Shown here: one piece after another, positions 38,580 to 50,262 of the stretch | Layout: each line of letters opens with the position of its first letter | Numbering within the stretch: the stretch's first letter is position 1 | Source of the DNA: Adiantum capillus-veneris | Taxonomy: Eukaryota > Streptophyta > Polypodiopsida > Polypodiales > Pteridaceae | NCBI GenBank assembly: GCA_014529385.2 | Contig: CM043959.1 | Span: 14,445,809-14,509,808 of the forward strand | Direction of reading: 5' to 3' | Length of the DNA: 64,000 bases | The notes under the pieces: generated by a model | Seen by the model: only the letters and a program-made list of their open reading frames with translations | What the model was told of the DNA's origin: nothing | Database searches by the model: none | Made by a program: the position numbers and the translations under genes

Positions 38580-39300
38580 TGGCATGAGTTTGAGCCATTT
38601 ATCCTCTTCCACATCCTCTTCCTACATTCCTTCCTCCACGACGAATATTTTGACCTCTACCATTTCGTGCTACAGGAATGGCATTTGCGTTTGTTGCTAT
38701 GCTTCTTCTAGGACAGTGACTCCTATAATGACCTAGCTCACCACACTCGTAGAAACGAACATTTGGATGTTGCGGTTGAGTTACTGTAGCTGTTGCTGCT
38801 ATAGGGCGAGGTTGATAAGCTTGATTAATAGGTTTGGGGCTCCAATTGTTGGTCTGGCCCTTTGGCTTCTAAAGTTTCCTCTTCCTTGATTCCTAGTTGT
38901 TTCCTTGGCAAGCGGTGCTGCCCTTAAGAGAGCATCCTGGAGAGATATAGGTCTCATTGCTTTAAGGCACGTATCCAACGGTTGATTCAACCCTTGACAG
39001 AACTGTGCTAGCTGTTGTTTAGTAGTCATTTTCAGGGCATATCTTCGCAAAGTTACAAATTTGGAGTAATACTCTCCCACCAATAAAGATAGCTGCTTTA
39101 GAGCAAAGAATTCATTCATTTTGGTATCATGATGAGCAGGTGGAAGATATCGTGCTGTAACGGCTTCTTTAATTTCCTCCTAAGACTGGGAAGATCCTAA
39201 AACACCCAAGTCCTTGCAATGTTGTTTCCACCATATTTTGCATCGCCAGTTAGAGGAAACATTGCAAGCATAGTCTAGTTTTCTAGCTGGGTGCCTGCAT
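38580..39300 (-). pseudogene. gag capsid and zinc-knuckle region
   Basis: The capsid-like segment (39119-38799) contains YYSKFVTLRRYA and FCQGLNQPL, typical of plant Ty3 gag. The zinc knuckle at about 38,711-38,757 reads FYECGELGHYRSHC. The CCHC pattern is present except that the first Cys is Phe (TTC for TGC). Arg/Gly-rich sequence follows. The N-terminal part is frameshifted. Confidence 0.75.
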
Positions 39301-39664
39301 GTTAAAAATAGTCATCCATTGATTCTAACCTGACTTCAACATTGTGCTCTACATTAGCTCCTTCTCCCTTGAAATTGGGAGGTTGGGCTTTCTTGAGAAG
39401 AAGTTTCTTCTCTTGAGTGGTGGTGTAGAGAGCGGTAGGTGGTACCTAAACAATAATATTTGCGTTGGTAAATTGACGGAAACCTAGAAACTTAACACAC
39501 CGATTCAATCTTAAAATTAACTTCAAAATCAATCACAAGACATAATAAGGTACTCAGATCAAGAAAGCTCAAACTCATATTTATGCTAGAATATTTACGA
39601 AGGTAGCCTTTCCAAGAGGCTAAGGTACACTTTATTTCTAACTTATTGCAAATCTTGGTGGCAT

Positions 39665-40244
39665 CTAAAGGATCCGCACAGCTGACTGCCCAGGAACATG
39701 GTGATATAGATGATAGGTGTCTGAAGTCAAATGCTTATAGTCTACTATCTCATCAGAGTAGTACCTCTTGTACACATTGCTAATAGGCTCAAATAATACA
39801 AAATTCTTGTTTCGAAGAAATATATATGGAATGGTAATAGGCTTAATTCTATCACTAGGGATTACTTTCTTCGCTTGATAAAAAATCCATCTGTTCAAGG
39901 TTGTCTTGGTACCATCAACAGTGATCTTGACTTCTCTAGAAGTCCCAAGGAAGTAGAAAACTTGGATAACCCGCAACTCATGCGCCCAACAAATTTTCTT
40001 TAAATCAGTGGATAGGTACTCAAATTTTGTAGCATCACTGTAAAAGACTGGTACCACCCTTACTATTCCATGCAAGCTTCCATCCTTGATGGATTCCTGT
40101 TGATGGAGGAGCAAAAGCCTTAATCAAAACTTCCATCATACTTTGGCAGAAATTGTAATTTGGAGAACGACACGCCTCCGTATACATTATCTCAAATGTT
40201 TTGAACTTGTAATACTCAGCGTTAGCATCTTCCTGAAACATCAA
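39665..40244 (-). pseudogene. Additional ORF between primer site and gag (~190 aa, one frameshift)
   Basis: Two overlapping sense-strand frames, 40244-40035 and 40114-39665, join into one protein. It begins MMFQEDANAEYYKFKTFE and continues through VFYSDATKFEYL, KITVDGTKTTLNRW and a Tyr/His-rich end. It is not gag, pol or env that I recognise. Its position matches the extra 5' ORF (ORF1) known upstream of gag in some plant Ty3 lineages such as Tat/Ogre, but I see no specific similarity to those. It may equally be captured host sequence. Confidence 0.5.
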
Positions 40245-40331
40245 TGCTGGTGAGTTCTCGAACTTTAAGTTTCCAATTCATTTTTTTCCAAATTTTTCCA
40301 ACAATGTCGATTTTTCCAGTTTCCTAACCTA

Positions 40332-40344
40332 GGTTCTGATAGCA
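40332..40344 (-). other. Primer-binding site, initiator-Met tRNA type
   Basis: Four bases inside the 5' LTR the minus strand reads TGCTATCAGAACC, close to the canonical TGGTATCAGAGCC complementary to the plant initiator-Met tRNA. Confidence 0.8.
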
Positions 40345-40348
40345 CGTG

Positions 40349-42983
40349 TGAGGTCCCCTCCCCGATACCATAACCATTTGGCAACAGGAGGGCACCTGAT
40401 AGGTCGCTAGGCCCTATTCAATTAAGAAAACATAGTCAATATACACAAGATTTTAATGGACAGGCGTTCGTCACCGAGTAACTTGAGTCCGAACCATTAA
40501 AATGGATTCCTAGCCCCGTCTCGCAAGGAAAGCGTAAACTGTTACAATACTATGACGTTCCTAATTTCACCTTCCGAGAGAGAGAAACCCCAATTTGCTT
40601 TTTCCCCATAAATTTTAGAGGCACGTACAATTGGAATTCTCGACTCTTGGCACAAATGAGTCTCTAATTCACTCTTTTACAAGAGGTAGAGAAGAGTTTC
40701 TCGACTAATCGAGACCACCCATCCTTGACTGGCAACCTGAGCCAGTCCCCACTTTCCACCCCGACACTCACACTTTGTTCTGCTTGTTTTCTAATTACTA
40801 CCACATAATTGTTTATTCACAAAGTTCCTTTTTTTGGGTTTCCATCACAATTTCATTAAGACAGCCCTTCAACTAATTTCAAATCAGCACCAAGACAATC
40901 CTTCTAGAAGAAAAACAACATACGATCCTTCTTCATTAAAATATCCCAACCCCAAGAGTTCACTCCTCTTGGCGAGAGTTTATTGCTCTCGGTGTCTTTA
41001 CTTGCCCATACAACTAAATTGTCTTGCAATCTGGGCACCAACCCGCAGTGACTAACTTGCAATCTGGGCAACAACCTGCAAGTACTATCTTGCATTCTGG
41101 GCACCAACCCGCAAGATGTGTGGCAACCATATGCATTGCTTTAGCGTTCAGTCCGCTACGCTCTCCTCCCTGGATATCAAAGGGAGTTTTGACTATATCG
41201 GTATAGGATTTTGAATGAAGAAGGTTCGAGAGTTCTTCTACTAGGCAAACAATTCTTTCCTACGAGAAAACAAATTACTTTCCAAACAATCTTTCACTCT
41301 TCAAAGAAAATTGCATAAAACATATGCCGTAATTTGTGATTGTTTTATGATCCATAGAGATTGTTTTCCCTTTTTCTACTCTATCGTCTATGCAATGAAT
41401 GCAAATACTTAACAAAATTAATTCCAACCTTGTCTAATGTAGGACTATTGCTTGGCGAGTTTGGTGGCACATCCTCCAAGGCAATTCTTTCTCCTTTATC
41501 AACTTCTCGGCTAGTGCCAACCTCATCACTCGCTAACACGGGTCCTTTTTGGGGCCATCTTGTCTCTAACTAACTTGAAAATGTGTAAGAACTAATTGTG
41601 CAAAAACCAATTTGATAATAAGGTTGATGGAATGTTAATTTCATCCATTCTTACACTTCTATTCCAATGATTTATGCTTATCGTAGGCAAGAAATTTTAT
41701 GTAATGTCTAATAGAGAATACTCATTCACACCATCCATTTATGTACTAATCTCATGATTAATCACTTATATATACTTGCAAGAACAATCCATCATTTTAG
41801 TTGGACAATTCTTGAATATGCTTAGCTATTTCATGCAAATATTTAGGTTACATTGATGAAGAATTGTGCATGCAGTTAACACAATCAATTATGTAATCGA
41901 GTGGTGAGACCTTCATTACTTTGTAATGTAGAGAAATTACCATTAAATAGATATAATGATTGTTGATTTCCAATTGAAGATAGGTAAATAAGAGTATAGC
42001 ATTTGATAGTAGAGTAGCAATTGGAAAGGATTCCAATTGAATGGCAATATGATAGGAATTGGAAAGGATTCCAAAGAGGAGAAGAGATTGATAATAGCTT
42101 CATTAAACAATAGATTTACATTACCCAATGTGCATTGGAGGTATTGATCTCTCAAAGCTTTGATGTAGAAACCACCAAGTTAATTGCCACAGTAGCAGAG
42201 CTCCCTTCTCCCAAGTGTGTTCAAGTGTCTAAAATTGAGTGTGAATGGTCTTTTTATAGGGGTTTGGAGGTTGCTTGAGGTCCAAGGCATGCCCATACCT
42301 CCCTTGCTCGTCCCCTCTTGCCAAATGAAGGATTAGAGGTGTCACAAGCCTCTCACTTACGACTAGAGGTGTCCCCTTTTACCCAATTGAGTGATACACC
42401 TTATGTACTTACCCATGCTTAGAGGTCAACATAACATAAGACATGGGCTATGGCCATGGGTCATTTATGGTCATACATACACATACCCATACATACACAT
42501 GCACATACGTGCTCATGCACATACATACATGTGCATGCCTTAGACTTAGGATTTAATTTATTAACATTAGGATGAAATTTAATTTTCTAAAGTGAGCTTG
42601 GCTTTTCAGAATTCAATTATGAAACTTGCTATTAAAAGATGAGCTTGAGGATGACAAACTAAGGTGTCAGATGCACACACCTGCTATATTTAGTAGTTTT
42701 CGAGACATATAGGTATTTTTATGGAAATTCAAGATGGGATAGATTTGGATGAGACAGTCGTGTTTAGGTGGGTGTAAACACCTCAAAACTTTCTATTTTT
42801 GGACGAAAATGATAAACAAGTAAAAATTTTATTTTTGAAAATCTTACAATAATATATTTAACATTAGCTCATCAAAGCTGAAAAAACTGCCAAAAATAGT
42901 AACTTTTTGCTTATGACCAAAATGGCCCGATATGTATTCCATTACATGGGAATCCCCTTTCCAAGGGTGGCAGAGACCTTACA
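40349..42983 (-). repeat. 5' LTR of the Ty3-type element
   Basis: 2635 bp, same termini as the 3' LTR. It lacks the second copy of the 141-bp tandem but carries its own insertion of about 50 bp near 42,037-42,090. Many scattered substitutions separate the two LTRs, so the insertion is not recent. Confidence 0.9.
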
Positions 42984-43728
42984 GCCTTTTGATGATTACA
43001 ATCTCATACACAAATTTCTTTTTTGGATAGTAGTTTAAGTTAAAATAATTTTGAGTAGGACAAGGATAACAATTGATAGGTTCGTTGGCACTTGTAGTAC
43101 ATATTCAAAATTAACAAATTCTTTGTCTTGTTTATATGGATACAAGTGATGCTATCTTTACTTAAAAGTATTTTGGTTTAGTTGTAGTTTGACTTTGAAG
43201 ATCCCTACTGATTCAACTTGGATGACCCATGTCCCATTCTTATTATATCGTACAAAAATGTATCTAAGATAGAGTCATTTTTGTACAAATCTTTGTTTAG
43301 TTATCTAAAGCTAGTTGTCTTAATTGTCTTTTGAACGTTATGTTCTTTTGTGTATATGTATTAAGTTAATACATCAACACACACACATGTGTTTTAAATG
43401 GACCGCTCATATGGGGATTATCCATGACTCTAAGAAATATGCAAAAATCATTGAAAACATCCATTAAAGACTATATACGGCATCTACACTATTTTCTACT
43501 AGCTGACAAAGCCTTAAAACTCTTATTGGAGTAAAATTTTCTCTAAAGACATTATTGGATATTGTTCTGGTGAGATGTTCCTCACTTTCTTCAAGGAATT
43601 TTGATGTATTTCATCTCTTTTAAGGTTCATACTTGACTATTTTACTCTCATCAACTTGATGAGGCAGTTGGCCCATACTCAATGGGCCTACTGCCTTAGC
43701 ATTGAGTATGGTGAATGGGTAAGGGTGG

Positions 43729-43760
<32 letters not shown>

Positions 43761-43794
43761 TTCGTCACTATACTTGGCTATTATTGCTTCATTC

Positions 43795-43833
<39 letters not shown>

Positions 43834-43865
43834 CGTCACTATACTTGGCTATTATTGCTTCATTC

Positions 43866-43901
<36 letters not shown>

Positions 43902-44732
43902 CTATATTGATGTACCTTTGCTAACTAGGAGTCACTTGTTGGCTAATGCAATAGAATTTTACCCAGTGTGATTGAATGGCCTGCCTAGACATAAATGTCC
44001 ATAATCCTTGACAAGATGGCATATATGTGATTTTCTTTAGTTTTGTGGATAAACACCATATATAGTTACCTTGTACTATCGATACTCAATAGGAGAATCT
44101 AGGTTATGCTAGGCTTGTTGGGGCTGATGGTTATATTGTCATGAGGATGATTGCTTAAATGTTGTATCTTTCACACTTCTCAATGGTGAATCTAGAATTT
44201 TATTAGATTCATTTGAACGTATTTTTTCCTACAATTGGGATTTAGTGGTGTGGTTTGTACACATATACCCTCTGCTTGATTCTTGAGGATAGACTATGGG
44301 GTGAAGCTAACTTATGCTTTTCTTATGTAAGTTGATATTGGACTCTTCTTACATCCATCTAAAACAGAGTTAATCCCTCTACATGGAGCTTCATGGTTTG
44401 TACACACAACTGGCCCTTAGACTTGGCTATGATTTCTCGTTCTTGCTTTATTCTTCTAATGACCTTACTATATTTACCCTACACTCTCCTCAATAGGAGA
44501 ATCTAGCCTATGCATGATTGACCTGGTGGTTACATTGTTGTATGGGTGGTTTCCATGAGTCTGGACCTGACACTTCCCTCAATGGGTAAATTTGGCTTAT
44601 GTTGGGCATATTGAAGGTGATAGTTTTATTATCTTATGGATTTTTCACATAATCCATTTCCATATACTAACCTCAATTTATTAATATGGGCCTTTACTCT
44701 TCACTCTGCCATGATATAATGGTGCTAATAGT
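42984..44732. repeat. Pre-insertion sequence and left half of the interrupted paralogue
   Basis: 42,984-43,650 is unassigned flank. From about 43,830 to 44,732 the sequence parallels 30,520-31,320 (the empty-site copy). It contains CA tracts at 43,738-43,760, 43,797-43,830 and 43,868-43,896. Between them a 40-bp segment (cttcgtcactatacttggct...) is duplicated in tandem. Confidence 0.8.
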
Positions 44733-44736
44733 CATT
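44733..44736. other. Target-site duplication CATT (left)
   Basis: CATT directly abuts the GGGT terminus. The same four bases abut the ACCC terminus at 62,316-62,319. The empty paralogue near 31,336 has a single GATT at this place. Confidence 0.7.
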
Positions 44737-44761
44737 GGGTAGAAGCATGTTAACGTGTAGC
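44737..44761 (+). repeat. Left terminal inverted repeat
   Basis: Starts GGGTAGAAGCATGTTAACGT and pairs with 62,315-62,291 with four mismatches in 25 bp. Just inside, at 44,781-44,810, are agtgctagtta and gcttgctagcata, variants of the repeat that fills the interior. Confidence 0.85.
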
Positions 44762-44896
44762 CGAATATGTTGTCACGGACAGTGCTAGTTACATGTGCTT
44801 GCTAGCATATATTGAAAACGGATGGGCAAGTCCTTTGAATTTCAAATGTTCCATAGAAAATTTATTTTCCTTCCTCATGTGCTTCTATGACGTGGG

Positions 44897-44897
<1 letters not shown>

Positions 44898-44946
<49 letters not shown>
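44898..44946. repeat. (TC)n microsatellite
   Basis: About 48 bp of TC repeat near the left end of the element, upstream of the first recognised transposase exon. Confidence 0.95.
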
Positions 44947-44949
<3 letters not shown>

Positions 44950-45311
44950 CCTTGCACCAAGCATCTTGCCTCAGAGACGATTTGTCAAAACTGAGTTCTT
45001 TCTCTCATTCCAACACATACCTACAAAACTGGAGAACCAGCAGCCAACATTATTGCCACTAGCTCCAATGTTGGAAATGGAGCCGTAATGTAATGTGATG
45101 GTAAGAAAATCTTATGTGTAGCCCACCTACTCCAAATGAAGTCATTGGTTTCGTTGGTCACATCTATAGTTTTGTGAAGGAATTTTTTCATATTATGTGT
45201 GTATTACAACATCAAGTATTGAAAGCTATACATTTAAGTGATTTTAATTAAGTAATATATTATGCACGTCTACAGTTCTCAGGAAAAAGTAGAAGAGAAC
45301 CACTACAGGTA

Positions 45312-45998
45312 ATGAATTACAACTCCCAAGATCCAGCTCTTTTTGTAATCAGGGAATATGAGAGAGTAAGAAAGAGGAAACAACGAGAGTAGAAACAAAT
45401 GAAATTTGAGCGACAACATCATGCCGTCAACAATGAGGAGAAAAAGAAAATCTCCTCCGAGATTGTGAGAGCTTTCAAGAGTAGGACTGAAGGTTTTAGT
45501 ACAGAAACAAAGTGGGAAATCTAGAATCTTGTTGCTCAACATCCGCATGTTTGGGTGATCCATGATGAGTCTTTTGAGGAGGAGACTGTTGTACAGACTG
45601 CAATTGTCTCCAGTGTCCGCAACACACTGGCTACCATTAAGCAGCCAAGTTCCAATGAGGAGTTGTTTTTGAAGAATGCAGCATTGTAGATGATGTTGAA
45701 TTCGAAGGAAAACATGCCTATTGCAAAAATTGCCAGGGTGCTAAATGTCAATTGTCGCACCTTGCACAAGGTGAAATCACGACAGATGAAGCCTGATGTT
45801 GATGGTCGATTGTTTTCATTGGTTGCATGTCACAAGTAACACCGTCATAGCTCTATCACAGATGAAATTAAGGAATTGGTCTACACATTTTGGAAAGTGG
45901 AGACTCGCGTTTCACCAAACAAGAAGGATGTTGTTCGAAAGAGGATGGGGAGGAAAAGGTACGTAGAACACCCTGTGTACCTCCTAGACGAGTTTCAG
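45312..45998 (+). pseudogene. Transposase-like gene, exon A (N-terminal, HTH-like)
   Basis: One continuous frame from an ATG at 45312 to a donor CAG/GTGATT at 45998/45999. It is broken by four in-frame stops: TAG at 45390, 45522 and 45687, TAA at 45837. The segment AKIARVLNVNCRTLHKVKS looks like a helix-turn-helix. It is followed by SSITDEIKELVYTFWK and SPNKKDVVRKRMG and ends YLLDEFQ. The exon continues in phase 0 into exon B across the intron at 45,999-47,811. Confidence 0.75.
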
Positions 45999-46029
45999 GT
46001 GATTAATCAAATACTTGTACCATAACTTA

Positions 46030-47790
46030 TGCATTTTATGCATTTCATCTCTAGTGCATAGTAACTTGTATATGCTGATCAATAGCATATTGATCTGTAG
46101 ACTTTTTGCTAGTTAGCATACGGATTGTGCTAGTTAGCATATGGATTATGCTAATTAACATGCCTTGGGTTCTAAATAGCATACAGAGCTAGTTGGTTAA
46201 CACAATATGTATGCTAATTAACATACATGGTATGCTAGTTAACATACCTAGTATGCTAGTTACATACCTAGTATGCTCAATTGCATGATAAGTACGTTGT
46301 TTAATAGAAAGTGATTATGCTAGTTAGCACAAGGAGTTTGCTAGGTAGCATATGGAGTATGCTAGTTAGCAGGCCTTGAGTTCTAAATAGCATACAGAGT
46401 TAGTTGGTCAACACAAAAGGTATGCAAGTTAACACCACTTATGCTAGTTAACACCTAGTATGCTCACTAGCATGATGGGTATGCTATTTAAGATAAGGGT
46501 TATGCTAGTTAGAATCAGCAGCTAGACTAGGTATTCTAGTTAGCATTTGGAGTATGCTAGTTATCATGCCTTGTGTTCCACCTAGCATACAGAATTATCT
46601 AGTTAGCACAAGATGTATGCTAATTAGCATCATTTCTGCTAGTTAGCACCTAGTATGCTCAATAGCATGATGGATGTCCTAATGTGTATACTAGTTACCA
46701 TATGGACTGTGCTAGCTAGCATGCCTTGGGTTCTAAATAGCATATATACCTAGTTGGTTAACACAATATGTATGCTAATTAACATACCTGTTATGCTAGT
46801 TAACATACCTAGTATGCTAGTTACATACCTAGTATGCTCAATTGCATGATAAGTACGTTGCCTAACAGAAATTGATTATGCTAGTTAGCACATGGAGTTT
46901 GCTAGGTAGCATATGGAGTATGCTAGTTAGTAGGGCTTGAGTTCTAAATAGCATACAATGTTAGTTGGTTAACACGAAAAGTATGCAAGTTAACACTACT
47001 TATGCTAGTTAACACCTAGTATGCTCACTAGCATGATGGGTATGCTATTTAAGACAAGGGTTATGCTAGTTAGAACTAGAAGCTGGGCTGGGTATGCTAG
47101 TTAGCATATGGAGCATGCTAGTTAGCATGCCTTGTGTTCTACCTAGCATACAGAGTTAGCTAGTCAGCACAAAATGTATGATAATTAACATAATTTCTGC
47201 TAGTTAACACCTAGTATGCTCAACAACATGATGGGTGTACTAATGAATATGCTAGTTAGCATATGGAGTATGCTAGTTAGCATATGGTCTGTGCTAGTTA
47301 GCATGCCTTGTGCTCTACCTAACATACAGAGTTACGTGGTAAACACAAGATATATGCTGGGCTGGGTATGCTATTTAAGACAAGGGTTATGCTAGTTAGA
47401 ACTAGAAGCTGGGTTGGGTATGCTAGTTAGCATATGGAGCATGCTAGTTAGCATGCCTTGTGTTCTACCTAGCAAACAAAGTTAGCTAGTCAGCACAAAA
47501 TGTATGCTAATTAACATAATTTCTACTAGTTAACACCTAGTATGCTCAACAACATGATGGGTGTCCTAATGAGTATGCTAGTTAGTATATGGTCTGTGCT
47601 AGTTAGCATGCCTTGTGCTCTACCTAACATACAGAGTTACGTGGTAAACACAAGATATATGCTAATTAATACTCTTTATGCTAGTTAACATACGTTGTTG
47701 CATGCACATTAGGATGTTGATTGTGCTATTTAGCACTATGATATGTTTTCATGAAAATGTTGGATGTCCTAGTTAGCAATTTGAATACTG
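46030..47790. repeat. Palindromic GCTAGTTAGC/GCTAATTAGC repeat cluster 1 (intronic)
   Basis: Almost continuous variants of tatgctagttagcata, many forming partial inverted repeats. They are organised in longer duplicated blocks: ttctaaatagcatacagag recurs at about 46,160, 46,385 and similar at 46,730 and 46,945, and gggtatgctagttagcatatggagc at about 47,087 and 47,416. The cluster fills the intron between exons A and B of the transposase-like gene. Confidence 0.9.
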
Positions 47791-47811
47791 ATCATCATTT
47801 GGATGTTGCAG

Positions 47812-49240
47812 GTTTAATTCTTTCCTAGATTTAAGGAAAAACATCCAAATTGCAAGATTGGCGTGAAAATGTTTGGGATGTTGAAGCCATTCTTTTGTAG
47901 GCGGCTGAAGGATAGATACACATGCTGTTGCGAATACCATGTGAAAATGTCCTTTTTGAAGGACACACTGAACCACATGCGCTCTTGTGCTTTTGGGCTA
48001 CATAGAGCAGGTTGTAATTGTATATGCAATATCTATGCCCCAAGTGAGAACATTAGCAAGGGTTTCTTGGCACACATTCAAAGGTGTCACACATACGTGG
48101 GAGTCTGTTCTCTGTACAAAACCCGCAGATGCAATTTTCCATAGAAGGGAATGCCTGATGGGAGATTGTTTGACATGTGGAGTGAATAGGTTGGAATTAT
48201 GCTGCTTGGAGACAACAAAGCCAGGTAATAGTATTAATGTGAAAGTATTTGCATATGTACAAGCTCAAGACAAGCAGGAAAATAGTAACAAAAGAAAAGA
48301 TCTTTTGCACAAATAAATGCAGTGCTGGGAGTTTCTTCAACTCTTGAAGACCAAGTTTGAGCTCTTTATCACTCATAACTATGTGGCTTGATGGCAAGGA
48401 CAACAATTCAAGGATTTCCTTCTTCGGTTTCTGGATGATGTCGTCGTGCCAGTTGTTGATTTTGCAGAGAATTATGCCTTCAAGGAACAAAATGAGATTC
48501 AGTCAATGCATTGGCACTCTAGTGAAGTAACCATTTTTGTACACATAACGTACTACCGTAGGGTAGGGGAGGTACTCAAAACCTTCCACTTCTTCATATC
48601 GGATGACAAGGTGCATGACACGTTGTTCGTGCAACACTGCTTCATGCTACACCATGACTGGTTACAACAAGAGGGTGTCACTCCTAAGCAACATTGGGTG
48701 TGATCTGCTGGTGCGGCCTTGCAGCTCAAGGGAACCAGGCCTGTTTTACTTCGTTGAAAGATATGGTGGACTCACAGAGATGGGGATGAGCTGGTTCTTC
48801 TTTGGGTCAGGGCACGGCAAGGGAGATCATGATGGTGCAAGAGCAGTTGTGAAAAGAACCTTGACCCATGAACATTTAAAACCTAATGGAGCTATTTTGC
48901 AGTGTGAAGTTGATGTGGTTGCTTATTGCCAAGCCAACCTGTTGGTAGGGAGCACCTTCACACTATCCTTCAAAAGAGAGGGAATGTGTCCGTGTGTTTT
49001 GGGAGGTTAAAGGGGGGGGGAAGTGAACAGGAGGTGGAGTGGAATTGTGCCACTGTGGAAAAAACACACTCTCTATATGCTTTTCGTGGTCACAACCCTG
49101 GGGATCCAACTACCCTTGCAACAAGAGCCTTGGCATGCTTTTGTGATGCATGCATGCACGGGGGAATTTCAAACTCCGAGCAAACCTTTCCGAGCAATCA
49201 TAAAAATGAGCAAAACCCAACAAGATACATATAGAACTTA
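47812..49240 (+). pseudogene. Transposase-like gene, exon B (catalytic core, decayed)
   Basis: It starts at an acceptor (gatgttgcag, exon from 47812) in phase with exon A. Blocks in order: RFKEKHPNCKIG, LKPFFCRRLKDRYTCCCEYH (Cys/His cluster), RECLMGDCLTCGVNRLELCC, VVDFAENYAFKEQNEIQSMHW (first catalytic Asp), FISDDKVHDTLFVQH, then the position of SDG...QFK, then WFFFGSGHGKGDHDGA and a C-terminal LACFC. This matches a family of eukaryotic RNase H-fold proteins with DFAENY, SDG and GHGKG motifs (recognised from memory; no family name claimed). Frameshifts lie near 48,110, 48,725 and 49,010. Stops include TAA at 47,815 and 48,314 and TGA at 48,391 and 48,701. The SDG box reads stop-S-A-G, losing the second Asp. 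Confidence 0.75.
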
Positions 49241-49710
49241 AACCCTAAAAACTTGCCCAAGGTGATTGCCGCATCGTTCCATCTGCCAATACACTTAGTC
49301 CTCAATGGCCCAGCTTGAAGAAATGGAAGAGTGCCACATTTGTTGTGAATGCCAAAGGAAGGTTTTGATATTCTACAAAGGAGAACGAAGAGGCCCTCCA
49401 CAAGTAATAGCGACACAAGCACACGTGCAGTGTGTGTGATCAAAAGGTTCAATGAGTTGGATGCAATAGCATCCACGGTAATTTGATCAACAGATTCACC
49501 ATCGTTAGTATCTCTACCTTGTTGACCGTAGGATAATCTGCCATGACTAAAGGCTTCAACATCTTCCCCTCCCTCGCATGAGAGTCTTACAAGATTGTGA
49601 TCCCATTATATGCAATAAGTAGGCTCCACTCTTGCAGCGTCCTTTAACATGTCCATTGTCCTCATGATGCAACCTCTCCACTACCTTGTGGAGTTGTCCC
49701 ACCCCTATTA

Positions 49711-49997
49711 GGTTTTTCTCTATCTTGCAAAATCTGAACACAGTGAAATCCCAGTGTGCACCTTCTTGAGCACCCCATAGGGTACCCCCCTCCAAGGGGT
49801 GATTGGGTTGTTGGCTGTTACGACGAACAACTTTGACACAACAGTGTTAGCTAGGTTTTTCTCTGTCTTGCAAAATCTGAACAAAGTGAAATACCAGTGT
49901 GCACCTGCTTGAGCACCCCATAGGGTACCCCCTCCAAGGGGTGACTGGGTTGTTGGTTGTTATGACGAACAACTTTGACACAACAGTGTTGGCTAGG
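49711..49997. repeat. ~143-bp tandem duplication
   Basis: Two adjacent copies beginning tttttctct.tcttgcaaaatc (49,711 and about 49,855), through cataggg-tacccc to gttgtgtcaaagttg read on the other strand. They differ by about 10% by eye. No gene is apparent. Confidence 0.85.
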
Positions 49998-50194
49998 AAA
50001 GGCTAATATGAATGTCTCTATTCATTGGAGTTGGTTTGGCAAGACTTGTCTATTAGTGATACGCAGTGGAGTAAAGGGATCAACAACTGCACCTCATTCT
50101 GCAAGAGGGGCGAGATCCGGGACGGTGGATCGCCGCAACAGGGGAGGCAAGACTTTTAAAGACTTTTATACATACGACCTTGCCGCATGCATAG

Positions 50195-50262
50195 TGATGC
50201 CTGCTAGCGTAGATGGTTAAGGCAGAGTGCCTCGAGGCGGGACGTCCATGGGTTGAAGGGAA
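50195..50262 (+). other. tRNA-like A/B-box sequence (possible SINE head)
   Basis: The segment has tagcgtagatggttaaggc, resembling a tRNA A box/D arm, then atgggttgaaggg, a weak B box about 35 bases on. No complete cloverleaf can be drawn with confidence. Confidence 0.3.

Larger units (their letters stand above)
34058..42983 (-). mobile_element. Ty3-type LTR retrotransposon, internally deleted
   Basis: Two long terminal repeats (34058-36775 and 40349-42983) bound a 3.57-kb interior. Both LTRs start TGAGGTCCCC and end ACCTTACA on the plus strand. The element reads on the minus strand: 5' LTR, Met-type primer site, extra ORF, gag with zinc knuckle, aspartic protease, reverse transcriptase, the start of RNase H, then directly the C-terminal tail of pol, polypurine tract and 3' LTR. 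The protease-RT order places it in the Ty3 group. gcctttt at 34051-34057 and 42984-42990 flanks it as a 7-bp duplication. Most of RNase H and the integrase core are missing and the ORFs are frameshifted, so it is not autonomous. Confidence 0.9.
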
